A DNA stretch of 64,000 nucleotides from Streptomyces maremycinicus (GCF_001184025.1 NZ_BBYG01000018.1:248001-312000); one strand, 5' to 3'; shown: positions 53,224 through 62,509, counted from the stretch's first letter. Notes: generated by a model not told the origin, from the sequence alone. Numbers and translations are program-made.

Positions 53224-55176
53224 TCAGCCGCTGAACCCGGCCACGTTCTCCTTCGTGACCACCTTCACCGGCACCTTCACCGTCTCCTCGACCTTCTTGC
53301 CCTGAAGCGCCTTCAGCGCGTTGTCCACCGCGATCCTGCCCAGCTGGGACGGCTGCTGCGCCACGGACGCGTACAGCGTGCCGTTCTTGACGGCCGCCAG
53401 TCCGTCCGGGGTGCCGTCGAAGCCCACGACCTGGACGGACTTGCCGGCCTTGGAACCCAGCGCCTTGATCGCGCCGAGCGCCATCTCGTCGTTGGCGGCG
53501 ATGACGCCCTGGACGTCCGGGTGCGCCTGGAGCAGGTTCGACATCACGTCGAGACCCTTGGTGCGGTCGAAGTCGGCCGGCTGCTGGGCCAGCACCTGGA
53601 TGCCGGGGTAGGCCTTCAGACCCTTGGCGAAACCTTCCGCCCGCTCGCGCGCCGCGGAGGTGCCCGCCTGGCCCTGGAGGATCACGATCTTGCCGGTGCC
53701 GCCCAGCTTCTCGGCGACCGTCCTGGCCGCCAGTTCGCCACCGGCCACGTTGTCGGAGGCGACCAGCGCGTCCACCGTGGCCTTGTTGACACCCCGGTCG
53801 ACCGCGATCACCGGGATCTTCGCCTTGTCGGCGGCCTTCACCGAGTTGCTCGCCGCGTCCGAGTCCACCGGGTTGACGATGATCGAGTCGAGGCCGGAAC
53901 TGGTGAAGTTCTGGAGCTGGTTGGCCTGCTGCGAGGCGTCGTTCTGGGCGTCGGTGACCGTGAGGTCCACGCCCAGCTTCTTCGCCTCGGCCTTGGCGCC
54001 CGACTGGATCTGCACGAAGAACGGGTTGTTGAGCGTGGACAGCGCCAGGCCGACCTTCGGGTTCGTGCTCGCCCCGTTCCCGCCGTGCAGGAAGGAGGTC
54101 GCGCCGACGATCGCGACGGTGACCACGGCCGCGAGACCGTACGTCGCGGCCTGCCGGCCCTTGCCGCCGCCGCTGCCCGTCCCGGCCGTCATCGGGGTCG
54201 CCCCCGCCTTGCGGCGCACCGTGTCGAGCAGCACCGCCAGCGCGATGACGACACCGATGACGACCTGCTGCCAGAAGGCGGAGACCGACAGCAGGTTCAG
54301 ACCGTTGCGCAGCACCGCCAGGATCAGCGCGCCGATGAGGGTGCCCGAGGCCTTGCCGGTACCGCCGGCGAGGGAGGCACCGCCGATGACGACCGCGGCG
54401 ATCGCGTCCAGCTCGTAGCCGTCGGCGGCCTGCGGCTGCGCGGAGGACAGCCGGGAGGCGAGCACGATGCCCGCCGCGGCCGCGAACACACCGGACAGCG
54501 CGTAGATCGCGAGCTTCTGCTTCCTCACCCGCAGACCGGAGAGGCGGGCCGCCTCCTCGTTGCCGCCGATGGCGTACATCGAACGGCCGATGTAGGTCCG
54601 GCCGAGCACGAACGCCGCGATCAGCCCCATCACGATCATCACGAGCACCGGCACCGGCAGCCAGCCGCCGAGCGTGTCACCGAGGTGGGACACCGAGTCG
54701 GGGAAGGCGATCGGCGAACCCTCGGAGATCACCAGCGACAGCCCGCGCGCCACCGACAGCATCGCGAGGGTCGCGATGAACGGCGGCAGCTTGCCGTAGG
54801 CGATGAGGAAACCGTTCACCAGTCCGGCCGCGATACCGGTCGCGACGGCCAGGACCACCGCGAGGACGACCGGCACGCCGTGCTGGGTGGCGCTCCAGGC
54901 CAGCACGGTGGCCGACAGGGCCGCCACCGAGCCGACCGACAGGTCGATGCCCGCCGAGACGATCACGAAGGTCACGCCGAAGGCGAGAATCGCGGTCACG
55001 GCCGCCTGGACACCCACGTTGAGCAGGTTGTCCGTGGTCAGGAAGTCACCCGACAGCGCCGACATGGCGATGACGAGGACGATCAGCGCGGTCAGCGCGC
55101 CGTTGTCGAGGAGCAGACGGCGGACCGCCGCGGCGCCACCGGCGCCCGTCCCGCTCTTGAGCGTCTCAGCGGCCAC
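53224..55176 (-). CDS. rbsC: Ribose ABC permease fused to substrate-binding protein (RbsC-RbsB)
   Basis: 650 aa fusion. Residues 1-335: RbsC-type permease with about 8-10 TM helices (AGIDLSVGSVAALSATVLAW; the EAA-like GRSMYAIGGNEEAARLSG about 205; GGASLAGGTGKASGTLIGA). Residues 345-370: an extra TM helix (AATYGLAAVVTVAIVGAT). Residues 375-650: a complete RbsB-like binding protein (KVGLALSTLNNPFFVQIQSG; VDSDAASNSVKAADKAKIPV). No separate lipoprotein rbsB gene exists in the operon. The binding protein would be membrane-tethered, one per permease chain. Starts 11 nt inside rbsA. Confidence 0.93.
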   Translation of the reverse strand: MAAETLKSGTGAGGAAAVRRLLLDNGALTALIVLVIAMSALSGDFLTTDNLLNVGVQAAVTAILAFGVTFVIVSAGIDLSVGSVAALSATVLAWSATQHGVPVVLAVVLAVATGIAAGLVNGFLIAYGKLPPFIATLAMLSVARGLSLVISEGSPIAFPDSVSHLGDTLGGWLPVPVLVMIVMGLIAAFVLGRTYIGRSMYAIGGNEEAARLSGLRVRKQKLAIYALSGVFAAAAGIVLASRLSSAQPQAADGYELDAIAAVVIGGASLAGGTGKASGTLIGALILAVLRNGLNLLSVSAFWQQVVIGVVIALAVLLDTVRRKAGATPMTAGTGSGGGKGRQAATYGLAAVVTVAIVGATSFLHGGNGASTNPKVGLALSTLNNPFFVQIQSGAKAEAKKLGVDLTVTDAQNDASQQANQLQNFTSSGLDSIIVNPVDSDAASNSVKAADKAKIPVIAVDRGVNKATVDALVASDNVAGGELAARTVAEKLGGTGKIVILQGQAGTSAARERAEGFAKGLKAYPGIQVLAQQPADFDRTKGLDVMSNLLQAHPDVQGVIAANDEMALGAIKALGSKAGKSVQVVGFDGTPDGLAAVKNGTLYASVAQQPSQLGRIAVDNALKALQGKKVEETVKVPVKVVTKENVAGFSG

Positions 55177-56752
55177 GGCCGGCCTCCAGTTCTTCGTTCG
55201 AGTCGTTCTGGTTGTTCGGGTCGTTCGAGTCGTGTGCGTCGTGTGCGTCGTGTGCGTCGTGCGGGGTGGTGCTGACGGCGAGGGCCATGACGGAGTCCTG
55301 GGTCGCCTCGTCCGCGGACAGCTCGCCGGCGATCCTGCCCTGGGCCATCACCAGCACCCGGTCGCTCATGCCGAGCACCTCGGGCAGATCGCTGGAGATC
55401 ATCAGGACGGCGGCCCCGGCGGCCGTCAGCTCGTTGATGAGCTGGTAGATCTCGACCTTCGCGCCGACGTCGATGCCGCGCGTCGGTTCGTCGAGGATCA
55501 GCACCTTGGTGTCGGCCAGCAGCCACTTGCCGATGACGACCTTCTGCTGGTTGCCGCCGGAGAGCGTGCGCACCTGCTGGCCGAGGCCCGCCATCCGCAC
55601 ACCCAGTTGCGCGGCGATCCGTGCCGCCGACTCGTGCTGGCCCTTCAGGTCCACCAGCCCGCCACGGGTCGCGGCCCGCATGGTGACGAGCCCGAGGTTC
55701 TCCTCGACCGACTGGTCGAGCACCAGCCCCTGGCCCTTGCGGTCCTCGGGCACGAGCCCGATCCCGGCCGCCATCGCGGCGTTCACGTCGTGCCGGGGAA
55801 GGTGCGCGCCGCCGACCCGGACGGCTCCGCGGTCGTACGGGTCCGCCCCGAAGACCGCCCGTACGACCTCGGTACGGCCGGCGCCGACCAGCCCGGCGAC
55901 ACCGACGACCTCACCGGCGCGCACCTCGAAGCTGACGTCGTGGAAGACGCCGTCCCGGCCGAGCCCCTCGACCGACAGCAGCGCGGCGCCCGTCTCGGCG
56001 CGTTCCCTGGGGTACTGCTGCTCGATGGACCGGCCCACCATGAGCCGCACCAGTTCGTCCTCGGGCGTGGCGGCCGGGACCTGCCCGACGCTCCGGCCGT
56101 CCCGGATGACCGTGACCCGGTCGCCGAGGGCGGCGATCTCCTCCAGGTGGTGCGTGATGAAGACGATGCCGACGCCGTCCTCGCGCAGCCTGCGCACGAT
56201 GGCGAAGAGCTTCTCGACCTCCTCGGAGGTCAGCACGGCGGTCGGCTCGTCCATGATCAGCACGCGCGCGTCCAGGCTGAGCGCCTTGGCGATCTCGACC
56301 ATCTGAAGGCGCGCGATGCCGAGTTCACGCACGCGCGTGCGGGGCGAGACGTTCACTCCCACCCGCTCCAGCAGGGCGGCGGCCTCGGTCTCCATCCGCT
56401 TCCGGTCGATCATCCCGAAGCGACGCGGCTGCCGGCCCAGGAAGATGTTCTCGGCGACCGTGAGATCGGGGACGAGGTTGAACTCCTGGTAGATGGTGGC
56501 GATCCCGAGGCGCTCGGAGTCCTGTGCGCCGTGGATGCGCACCTCCTCGCCGCCGGCCAGGATCCGCCCGGCGTCGGGCCGGTAGGCGCCGGAGAGCATC
56601 TTGATGAGGGTGCTCTTGCCCGCGCCGTTCTCACCGAGCAGCACATGCACCTCGCCCCGGCGCAGGTCGAAGTCGACGCTGTCGAGCGCGACCACGCCGG
56701 GGAAGGTCTTGCGAATGCCCTCGATGCGCAGCAACTCGTCCGCGTTGCTCAC
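55166..56752 (-). CDS. rbsA: Ribose ABC ATPase RbsA
   Basis: 528 aa, two nucleotide-binding domains as in all RbsA/MglA. NBD1: Walker A GENGAGKST (about 40), IMDEPTAVLT. NBD2: shortened Walker A GLVGAGRTE (about 288), LVPEDRKGQGLV, signature LSGGNQQKVVIGKWL (about 398), LDEPTRGIDVG. NBD1 carries the family's altered signature region (RLQMVEIAKAL), so one site is likely non-hydrolytic. The C-terminus is an unusual polar tail HDAHDAHDAHDSNDPNNQND made from 9-bp DNA repeats. GTG start overlaps the rbsR stop. Confidence 0.95.
   Translation of the reverse strand: MSNADELLRIEGIRKTFPGVVALDSVDFDLRRGEVHVLLGENGAGKSTLIKMLSGAYRPDAGRILAGGEEVRIHGAQDSERLGIATIYQEFNLVPDLTVAENIFLGRQPRRFGMIDRKRMETEAAALLERVGVNVSPRTRVRELGIARLQMVEIAKALSLDARVLIMDEPTAVLTSEEVEKLFAIVRRLREDGVGIVFITHHLEEIAALGDRVTVIRDGRSVGQVPAATPEDELVRLMVGRSIEQQYPRERAETGAALLSVEGLGRDGVFHDVSFEVRAGEVVGVAGLVGAGRTEVVRAVFGADPYDRGAVRVGGAHLPRHDVNAAMAAGIGLVPEDRKGQGLVLDQSVEENLGLVTMRAATRGGLVDLKGQHESAARIAAQLGVRMAGLGQQVRTLSGGNQQKVVIGKWLLADTKVLILDEPTRGIDVGAKVEIYQLINELTAAGAAVLMISSDLPEVLGMSDRVLVMAQGRIAGELSADEATQDSVMALAVSTTPHDAHDAHDAHDSNDPNNQNDSNEELEAGRGR
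55231..55262. repeat. 9-bp tandem repeats in the rbsA 3' end
   Basis: CGTGTGCGT three times, encoding His-Asp-Ala units in the RbsA tail. In frame. Confidence 0.9.
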
Positions 56753-57819
56753 GTCTGGCTCCTGTTCGTTTCGGGGGACGGCTCCTGAGAGGCGGGGAAC
56801 TCCTCGGGAGCGGGCGGCTCTTGCGGGGCCGGCTCACCGCACGAACGGCGGACGACGAGCCGGGCCGGGAGGGTGACGGACTGCGGGGGCCGCCCCTCGA
56901 TGCGGTCGACCAGCGCCCGTACGGCGGCCCGTCCCAGCTCACCCGTCGGCTGGGCGATCGCGGTGATCGGCGGGTCGGTGTGCACGAACCAGCGGATGTC
57001 GTCGAACGCGGCCAGCGCGATGTCCCGCGGAACCCGCAGTCCACGCGCGCGTACGGCGTCCAGGGCGCCCAGGGCCATGAGGTTGTCGGCGGCGAACACG
57101 ACCTCGGGTGGCTCGGGCAGGTCGAGGAAGCCCTCGGTGACCCGCCTGCCGCTCTCGGCCTGGAAGTCGCCCTGGCCCGTGTAGGCGTCCGGGAGGGGGA
57201 GCCCGTACTCGGCCATGGCGGCACGGAAGGCCTCGACGCGCTCGCTGCCGGTGGTGGTGGCGGCGGGGCCCGCGATGATGGCGAGCCTGCGGTGCCCCAG
57301 CCCGTGCAGATGCGCGACGAGGTCCCGCACGGCCGCGCGGCCGTCCGACCGCACCACCGGCACGTCGACGCCCGGGATCCACCGGTCGACGAACACCATC
57401 GGGGTCCCCGCGCGCGCGGCGTCGAGGATCAGCGGCGAGCCGCCGTCGGTGGGGGAGACGAGCAGGCCGTCGATCCGCCGGTCCAGCAGCGTCCGGACGT
57501 GGTGGTCCTGGAGGTCGGGCCGTTCGTCGGCGTTGCCGATGATGACGCTGTAGCCGAGCGCGCGGGCCTCCTCCTCGACGGAGCGGGCCAGTTCGGTGAA
57601 GTACGGGTTGAGCACGTCGCTGATGACCAGGCCGAGGGTGCGGGTCTGGTCGGTGCGCAGCGACCGGGCGACGGCGTTCGGGCGGTAGCCCAGCGCTTCG
57701 ACGGCGGCCAGCACACGCGTGCGTGCGTCCTCGCTGACCGACGGATGGTCGTTCAGGACGCGCGACACCGTGGCGACGGAGACCCCCGCCTCGGCCGCGA
57801 CGTCCTTGATGCTCGCCAT
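56749..57819 (-). CDS. rbsR: LacI-family ribose repressor RbsR
   Basis: 356 aa. Headpiece SIKDVAAEAGVSVATVSRVL (residues 3-22), hinge YRPNAVARSLRTDQT, then effector domain (TLGLVISDVLNPYFTELARSV). The last 25 residues are a Pro/Glu-rich tail. First gene of the rbs operon, with twin near-identical operators at 57866-57879 and 57898-57911, consistent with autorepression released by ribose or a phosphate ester. Reads into rbsA by a GTGA overlap. Confidence 0.93.
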   Translation of the reverse strand: MASIKDVAAEAGVSVATVSRVLNDHPSVSEDARTRVLAAVEALGYRPNAVARSLRTDQTRTLGLVISDVLNPYFTELARSVEEEARALGYSVIIGNADERPDLQDHHVRTLLDRRIDGLLVSPTDGGSPLILDAARAGTPMVFVDRWIPGVDVPVVRSDGRAAVRDLVAHLHGLGHRRLAIIAGPAATTTGSERVEAFRAAMAEYGLPLPDAYTGQGDFQAESGRRVTEGFLDLPEPPEVVFAADNLMALGALDAVRARGLRVPRDIALAAFDDIRWFVHTDPPITAIAQPTGELGRAAVRALVDRIEGRPPQSVTLPARLVVRRSCGEPAPQEPPAPEEFPASQEPSPETNRSQT

Positions 57820-57865
57820 CGCCGCCCCACCTCCTTGTGGACTCGGTTCATGGACGCCGATGTCA

Positions 57866-57879
57866 TGGAATCGATTACA
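57866..57879. promoter_or_regulatory. RbsR operator 1
   Basis: TGGAATCGATTACA, LacI-type with central ATCGAT, 47 nt upstream of the rbsR ATG. Identical to operator 2; centres 32 bp apart, about three helical turns. Confidence 0.85.
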
Positions 57880-57897
57880 TCGGCGTGTACGGAGGAT

Positions 57898-57911
57898 TGG
57901 AATCGATTACA
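57898..57911. promoter_or_regulatory. RbsR operator 2
   Basis: TGGAATCGATTACA, second copy, same orientation, 79 nt upstream of rbsR. Same helical face as operator 1, so cooperative binding is likely. Confidence 0.85.
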
Positions 57912-58028
57912 CGGGTGCGGGGCAAGCCCCTGACCGCATCCCGAGACCGGATCGTGATGAACGGCGGCCGGGGGACGACCGACGGTCGTCCCCCGGGGAC
58001 TGTCGGTGGCGGGCGGTAACGTCGGATC

Positions 58029-60269
58029 ATGACCGAACAGGCGGGAGAGCGGCGTACGGCCACGCTGGAAGGCGTGCTCGAGCGCATCACGTACGCGAAC
58101 GAGGAGAACGGCTACACGGTCGCCCGCGTCGACACCGGCAGAGGCGGCGGCGACCTCCTCACGGTCGTCGGGGCGCTGCTCGGTGCCCAGGTCGGCGAGT
58201 CCCTGCGGATGGAGGGCCGCTGGGGCTCCCACCCGCAGTACGGCAAGCAGTTCACGGTCGAGAACTACACGACCGTGCTGCCCGCCACGGTCCAGGGCAT
58301 CCGCCGCTACCTCGGCTCAGGGCTGGTCAAGGGCATCGGCCCGGTCTTCGCCGACCGCATCACCCAGCACTTCGGCATGGACACCCTGAAGATCATCGAG
58401 GAGGAGCCGAAGCGGCTCGTCGAGGTCCCCGGGCTCGGTCCGAAACGCACGAGGAAGATCGCCGACGCCTGGGAGGAACAGAAGGCGATCAAAGAGGTCA
58501 TGCTCTTCCTCCAGACCGTCGAGGTGTCCACCTCCATCGCGGTGCGCATCTACAAGAAGTACGGCGACGCCTCCATCGCCGTCGTGAAGAACCAGCCCTA
58601 CCGGCTCGCCGCCGACGTCTGGGGCATCGGTTTCCTCACCGCCGACAAGATCGCCCGGTCGGTCGGCATCCCGCACGACAGTCCGGAGCGGGTCAAGGCC
58701 GGCCTCCAGTACGCGCTGTCCCAGGCCACCGACCAGGGCCACTGCTACCTCCCCGAGGAGCGGCTGATCGCCGACGCGGTGAAGCTGCTCCAGGTGGACA
58801 CCGGCCTGGTCATCGAGTGCCTCGCCGCGCTGGCGGCGCCGCCGGAGGAGGGTGAGGAGCCCGGAGTCGTACGGGAGAAGGTCCCGGCGGCCGACGGCGG
58901 CGAGCCCGTCACCGCCGTCTATCTGGTGCCCTTCCACCGCGCCGAACTCTCCCTCTCCGCACAGCTGCTGCGCCTGCTGCGCACCGACGAGGACCGGATG
59001 CCGGCCTTCCGTGACGTGGCCTGGGACAAGGCGCTGGCCTGGCTGAGGTCCCGTACGCGGGCCGAGCTCGCGCCCGAGCAGGAGGCGGCCGTCCGGCTCG
59101 CGCTGACCGAGAAGGTCGCGGTGCTCACCGGCGGCCCCGGCTGCGGCAAGTCCTTCACGGTCCGCTCGATCGTGGAACTGGCCCGCGCCCGGAAGGCCAA
59201 GGTGGTGCTGGCCGCGCCCACCGGCCGCGCCGCCAAGCGCCTGGCCGAGCTGACCGGAGCCGAGGCGTCCACCGTGCACCGGCTGCTGGAGCTCAAGCCC
59301 GGCGGCGACGCGGCCTACGACCGGGACCGCCCGCTGGACGCGGACCTGGTGGTGGTCGACGAGGCGTCGATGCTGGACCTGCTCCTCGCCAACAAGCTGG
59401 TCAAGGCCGTACCCCCGGGCGCCCACCTGCTCTTCGTGGGCGATGTCGACCAGTTGCCGAGCGTCGGCGCGGGCGAGGTGCTGCGCGATCTGCTGGCCGA
59501 CGGCGGTCCGGTGCCCGCGGTGCGCCTCACGCGCGTGTTCCGCCAGGCCCAGCAGTCGGGTGTGGTGACCAACGCGCACCGGATCAACGCCGGACGGCAC
59601 CCGGTCACCGACGGCATGAAGGACTTCTTCCTCTTCGTCGAGGACGACACGGAGGAGGCGGGCCGTCTCACGGTGGACGTGGCGGCCCGGCGCATTCCGG
59701 CGAAGTTCGGCCTCGATCCGCGCCGGGACGTGCAGGTGCTCGCGCCCATGCATCGCGGCCCGGCCGGCGCCGGCGCCCTCAACGGGCTGCTCCAGCAGGC
59801 CGTCACCCCCGGCCGCCCCGACGTGCCCGAGAAGCGGTTCGGCGGCCGGGTGTTCCGCGTCGGCGACAAGGTCACCCAGATCCGCAACAATTACGACAAG
59901 GGGAAGAACGGTGTCTTCAACGGCACCGTGGGCGTGGTGACCTCGCTCGATCCGGTCGACCAGCGGCTCACGGTGCTGACCGACGAGGACGAGGAGGTTC
60001 CGTACGAGTTCGACGAACTGGACGAACTGGCCCACGCGTACGCGGTGACCATCCACCGTTCACAGGGGAGTGAATATCCCGCGGTGGTGATCCCCGTCAC
60101 GACCGGAGCATGGATGATGCTTCAGCGGAACCTCCTGTACACGGCCGTGACCCGCGCCAAGAAGCTGGTCGTCCTCGTCGGCTCCCGCAAGGCGATAGCT
60201 CAGGCGGTGCGCACGGTCTCGGCGGGCCGCCGCTGCACGGCTCTGGACTTCCGCCTGGCGGGCCGCTGA
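58029..60269 (+). CDS. recD2: RecD2-type ATP-dependent DNA helicase
   Basis: 746 aa SF1B 5'-3' helicase of the RecD2 (RecBC-independent) class. N-terminal OB and HhH region (VPGLGPKRTRKIADAW near residue 135) distinguishes it from E. coli RecD. Helicase motifs: I GGPGCGKSFT (about 372), Ia APTGRAAKRL, II VVDEASMLD (about 440), III GDVDQLPSVGAGEVL, IV VLAPMHRGPAG, V/VI AVTIHRSQGSEY and LLYTAVTRAKKLV. Probably single-strand-directed repair or fork processing. Monocistronic: CGGGA/TCCCG hairpin follows, then the citA promoter region. Confidence 0.93.
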   Translation: MTEQAGERRTATLEGVLERITYANEENGYTVARVDTGRGGGDLLTVVGALLGAQVGESLRMEGRWGSHPQYGKQFTVENYTTVLPATVQGIRRYLGSGLVKGIGPVFADRITQHFGMDTLKIIEEEPKRLVEVPGLGPKRTRKIADAWEEQKAIKEVMLFLQTVEVSTSIAVRIYKKYGDASIAVVKNQPYRLAADVWGIGFLTADKIARSVGIPHDSPERVKAGLQYALSQATDQGHCYLPEERLIADAVKLLQVDTGLVIECLAALAAPPEEGEEPGVVREKVPAADGGEPVTAVYLVPFHRAELSLSAQLLRLLRTDEDRMPAFRDVAWDKALAWLRSRTRAELAPEQEAAVRLALTEKVAVLTGGPGCGKSFTVRSIVELARARKAKVVLAAPTGRAAKRLAELTGAEASTVHRLLELKPGGDAAYDRDRPLDADLVVVDEASMLDLLLANKLVKAVPPGAHLLFVGDVDQLPSVGAGEVLRDLLADGGPVPAVRLTRVFRQAQQSGVVTNAHRINAGRHPVTDGMKDFFLFVEDDTEEAGRLTVDVAARRIPAKFGLDPRRDVQVLAPMHRGPAGAGALNGLLQQAVTPGRPDVPEKRFGGRVFRVGDKVTQIRNNYDKGKNGVFNGTVGVVTSLDPVDQRLTVLTDEDEEVPYEFDELDELAHAYAVTIHRSQGSEYPAVVIPVTTGAWMMLQRNLLYTAVTRAKKLVVLVGSRKAIAQAVRTVSAGRRCTALDFRLAGR

Positions 60270-60521
60270 CGGTCGGTCACCTCGGGATCGGTGGGGTATC
60301 GGCAACCCCGTCCCGAAAAATGATCGATCAAATGAGTCGTGAAGGTCACAGAGCACTTCCCCCAGCGTGACGAAGGCGGCAGGATGAGCTGGTTGGCGGC
60401 ACTGAGTGCCGCCGATAAGCCCAATGGTCGACCCCGAGTGCACTCTCGTGCGCCAAATGGGGGATGGTAGAGACAGTCAGGGCAACCTCGAAGAAGAGGC
60501 ACAACGTCGGTGAGGGATGAC

Positions 60522-61820
60522 GTGAGCGAGCACACCAACAACGCTGTAGTACTGCGGTTCGGCGATGGCGAGTACACCTACCCGGTGATCGACAGCACCG
60601 TCGGCGACAAGGGCTTCGACATCGGGAAGCTTCGCGCCCAGACCGGTCTGGTGACCCTGGACAGCGGCTACGGCAACACCGCCGCCTATAAATCCGCCAT
60701 CACCTACCTTGACGGCGAGCAGGGCATCCTCCGGTACCGCGGGTACCCGATCGAGCAGCTGGCCGAGCGGTCGACCTTCCTCGAGGTCGCCTACCTGCTG
60801 ATCAACGGCGAACTGCCGACCGTGGACGAGCTGTCCGTCTTCAAGAGCGACATCACCCAGCACACGCTGCTGCACGAGGACGTCAAGAACTTCTACCGCG
60901 GCTTCCCGCGTGACGCCCACCCGATGGCCATGCTGTCGTCGGTGGTCTCCGCGCTGTCCACGTTCTACCAGGACAGCCACAACCCGTTCGACGAGAAGCA
61001 GCGCAACCTCTCGACGATCCGGCTGCTCGCCAAGCTTCCGACGATCGCGGCGTACGCCTACAAGAAGTCGATCGGCCACCCGTTCGTCTACCCGCGCAAC
61101 GACCTCGGCTACGTCGAGAACTTCCTGCGCATGACGTTCTCGGTGCCGGCGCAGGAGTACGAGCTCGACCCGGTCGTCGTCTCCGCCCTCGACAAGCTGC
61201 TGATCCTGCACGCGGACCACGAGCAGAACTGCTCGACCTCCACCGTCCGCCTGGTCGGCTCCTCGCAGGCGAACATGTTCGCCTCGATCTCGGCCGGCAT
61301 CTCCGCCCTGTGGGGCCCGCTGCACGGTGGCGCCAACCAGTCGGTGCTGGAGATGCTCGAGGGCATCCAGGCCAACGGCGGCGACGTCGACTCCTTCATC
61401 CGCAAGGTGAAGAACAAGGAGGACGGCGTCCGCCTGATGGGCTTCGGCCACCGGGTGTACAAGTCCTTCGACCCGCGCGCGAAGATCATCAAGGCGGCGG
61501 CGCACGACGTCCTCTCGGCCCTCGGCAAGTCCGACGAGCTGCTGGACATCGCGCTGAAGCTGGAGGAGCACGCGCTCTCCGACGACTACTTCGTCTCGCG
61601 CAACCTCTACCCCAACGTCGACTTCTACACCGGCCTCATCTACCGGGCCATGGGCTTCCCGACCGAGATGTTCACGGTCCTGTTCGCCCTGGGCCGCCTC
61701 CCGGGCTGGATCGCCCAGTGGCACGAGATGATCAAGGAGCCCGGCTCCCGCATCGGCCGCCCGCGCCAGATCTACACGGGCGTCGTCGAGCGCGACTTCG
61801 TCCCCGTCGAGGAGCGCTGA
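60522..61820 (+). CDS. citA: Citrate synthase (type II hexameric class)
   Basis: 432 aa; condenses oxaloacetate and acetyl-CoA, entry to the TCA cycle. Active-site motifs intact: ILHADHEQNCSTST (catalytic His), PLHGGANQ, GFGHRVYKSFDPRAK, and NLYPNVDFYTG (catalytic Asp). N-terminal VLRFGDGEYTYPVIDST is the actinobacterial/proteobacterial gltA form. The GTG at 60522 (GAGGGATGAC before it) fits homologues better than the upstream in-frame GTG at 60510. Preceded by a 250-bp regulatory region and followed by two tandem terminators. Confidence 0.95.
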   Translation: MSEHTNNAVVLRFGDGEYTYPVIDSTVGDKGFDIGKLRAQTGLVTLDSGYGNTAAYKSAITYLDGEQGILRYRGYPIEQLAERSTFLEVAYLLINGELPTVDELSVFKSDITQHTLLHEDVKNFYRGFPRDAHPMAMLSSVVSALSTFYQDSHNPFDEKQRNLSTIRLLAKLPTIAAYAYKKSIGHPFVYPRNDLGYVENFLRMTFSVPAQEYELDPVVVSALDKLLILHADHEQNCSTSTVRLVGSSQANMFASISAGISALWGPLHGGANQSVLEMLEGIQANGGDVDSFIRKVKNKEDGVRLMGFGHRVYKSFDPRAKIIKAAAHDVLSALGKSDELLDIALKLEEHALSDDYFVSRNLYPNVDFYTGLIYRAMGFPTEMFTVLFALGRLPGWIAQWHEMIKEPGSRIGRPRQIYTGVVERDFVPVEER

Positions 61821-61832
61821 CCCCTGCCGGCA

Positions 61833-61858
61833 GGGACGCCGCCGTGCGAGGGCGTCCC
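61833..61858. terminator. Terminator 1 after citA
   Basis: GGGACGCC / GGCGTCCC, 8 bp, 10-nt loop, 12 nt past the stop; a CCTGCCGGCAGG palindrome overlaps its left side. Confidence 0.8.
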
Positions 61859-61877
61859 GTCACCGGTGCTTTTCCTG

Positions 61878-61905
61878 ACTGCCCGGGACCGCTGTCCCGG
61901 GCAGT
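61878..61905. terminator. Terminator 2 after citA
   Basis: Perfect 12-bp stem ACTGCCCGGGAC / GTCCCGGGCAGT with a 4-nt loop, 20 nt after terminator 1. Confidence 0.88.
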
Positions 61906-62355
61906 GGTGTGTGCGGTGCGCGGCGGCGGCGCGGCCGGGAGGTCCGGCGTCATCTGCGCGGGGCATACGGAAGGCGCCCCGGCGCCGGTCCCCCCACGGG
62001 CCGACGACCAGGGCGCCTTCCCATGTCCCGGTGCGGATTCCCCCCACGGGATCCGGCCGGGCGTTGTGAGGACAGCGCCTGAATTCGCTGTTGGTGACCA
62101 TCTTCGGTTGTCGTGCCTGCGGTTGGGCAGAACGAGCAGAACTCGTCCCGCCGCCGCTGTGCGATCTGCCGGGACAGCGCACGCTGGGAGGGCCGCTCAA
62201 AGCTTCCCGGTGTACGTGCCCCGGCAACGCATCTCTGAGGAAGTCCCCCAAGACATCCTCAGATATCAGGTCACGCCCCCCAAGACGCTTCCTGACATCG
62301 TCAACTTAGACCGTCGAGCCCCTTCGATGGTTACGTTCACATCACTGTGATCTGT

Positions 62356-62390
62356 GTCTCTTGCATATGTCCGTTAGATGCGCAAGAGAC
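62356..62390. terminator. Hairpin GTCTCTTGC / GCAAGAGAC
   Basis: Perfect 9-bp stem with a 17-nt loop in AT-richer DNA. Could end the copA transcript (minus strand) or a short plus-strand RNA. Confidence 0.55.
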
Positions 62391-62425
62391 CGGATACGGC
62401 GATCGAGGCCCAAGCGTAAGGATGA

Positions 62426-62464
62426 TGCGCGAGCCTTGTGAAGAGCTTATGTGAGGCTCGCGCA
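62426..62464. terminator. Hairpin downstream of copA
   Basis: Perfect 11-bp stem TGCGCGAGCCT / AGGCTCGCGCA with a 17-nt loop, 46 nt past the copA stop on the minus strand; the likely terminator of copA. Confidence 0.7.
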
Positions 62465-62509
62465 GGACTCCAGGGGTCTCCCTGATCGGCAACGACCTAC
62501 TCGGCGGTA

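Larger units (their letters stand above)
61906..62509. other. Gene-poor stretch with lower GC and no secure gene
   Basis: 604 bp between citA terminators and the copper ATPase. From about 62090 on, GC content and codon pattern fall below the Streptomyces norm. A frame from the GTG at 62094 starts VTIFGCRACGWAERAEL (a CxxC pair), and another frame ends SEEVPQDILRYQVTPPKTLP; neither has a ribosome site or Streptomyces codon bias. I suspect remnants of an acquired or decayed gene but cannot prove coding. Two hairpins at the right side are listed separately. Confidence 0.5.

Noticed and set aside
53096..53305. Short plus-strand frame in the rbsCB-rbsK spacer
   Set aside because: Composed of the degenerate CCTGAT repeats and the antisense end of rbsCB; no ribosome site or coding bias.
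60343..60362. Possible Crp-like site (GTGAAGGTCAC) upstream of citA
   Set aside because: Spacing between the GTG and CAC half-sites does not match the Streptomyces Crp consensus; too weak to report as a site.
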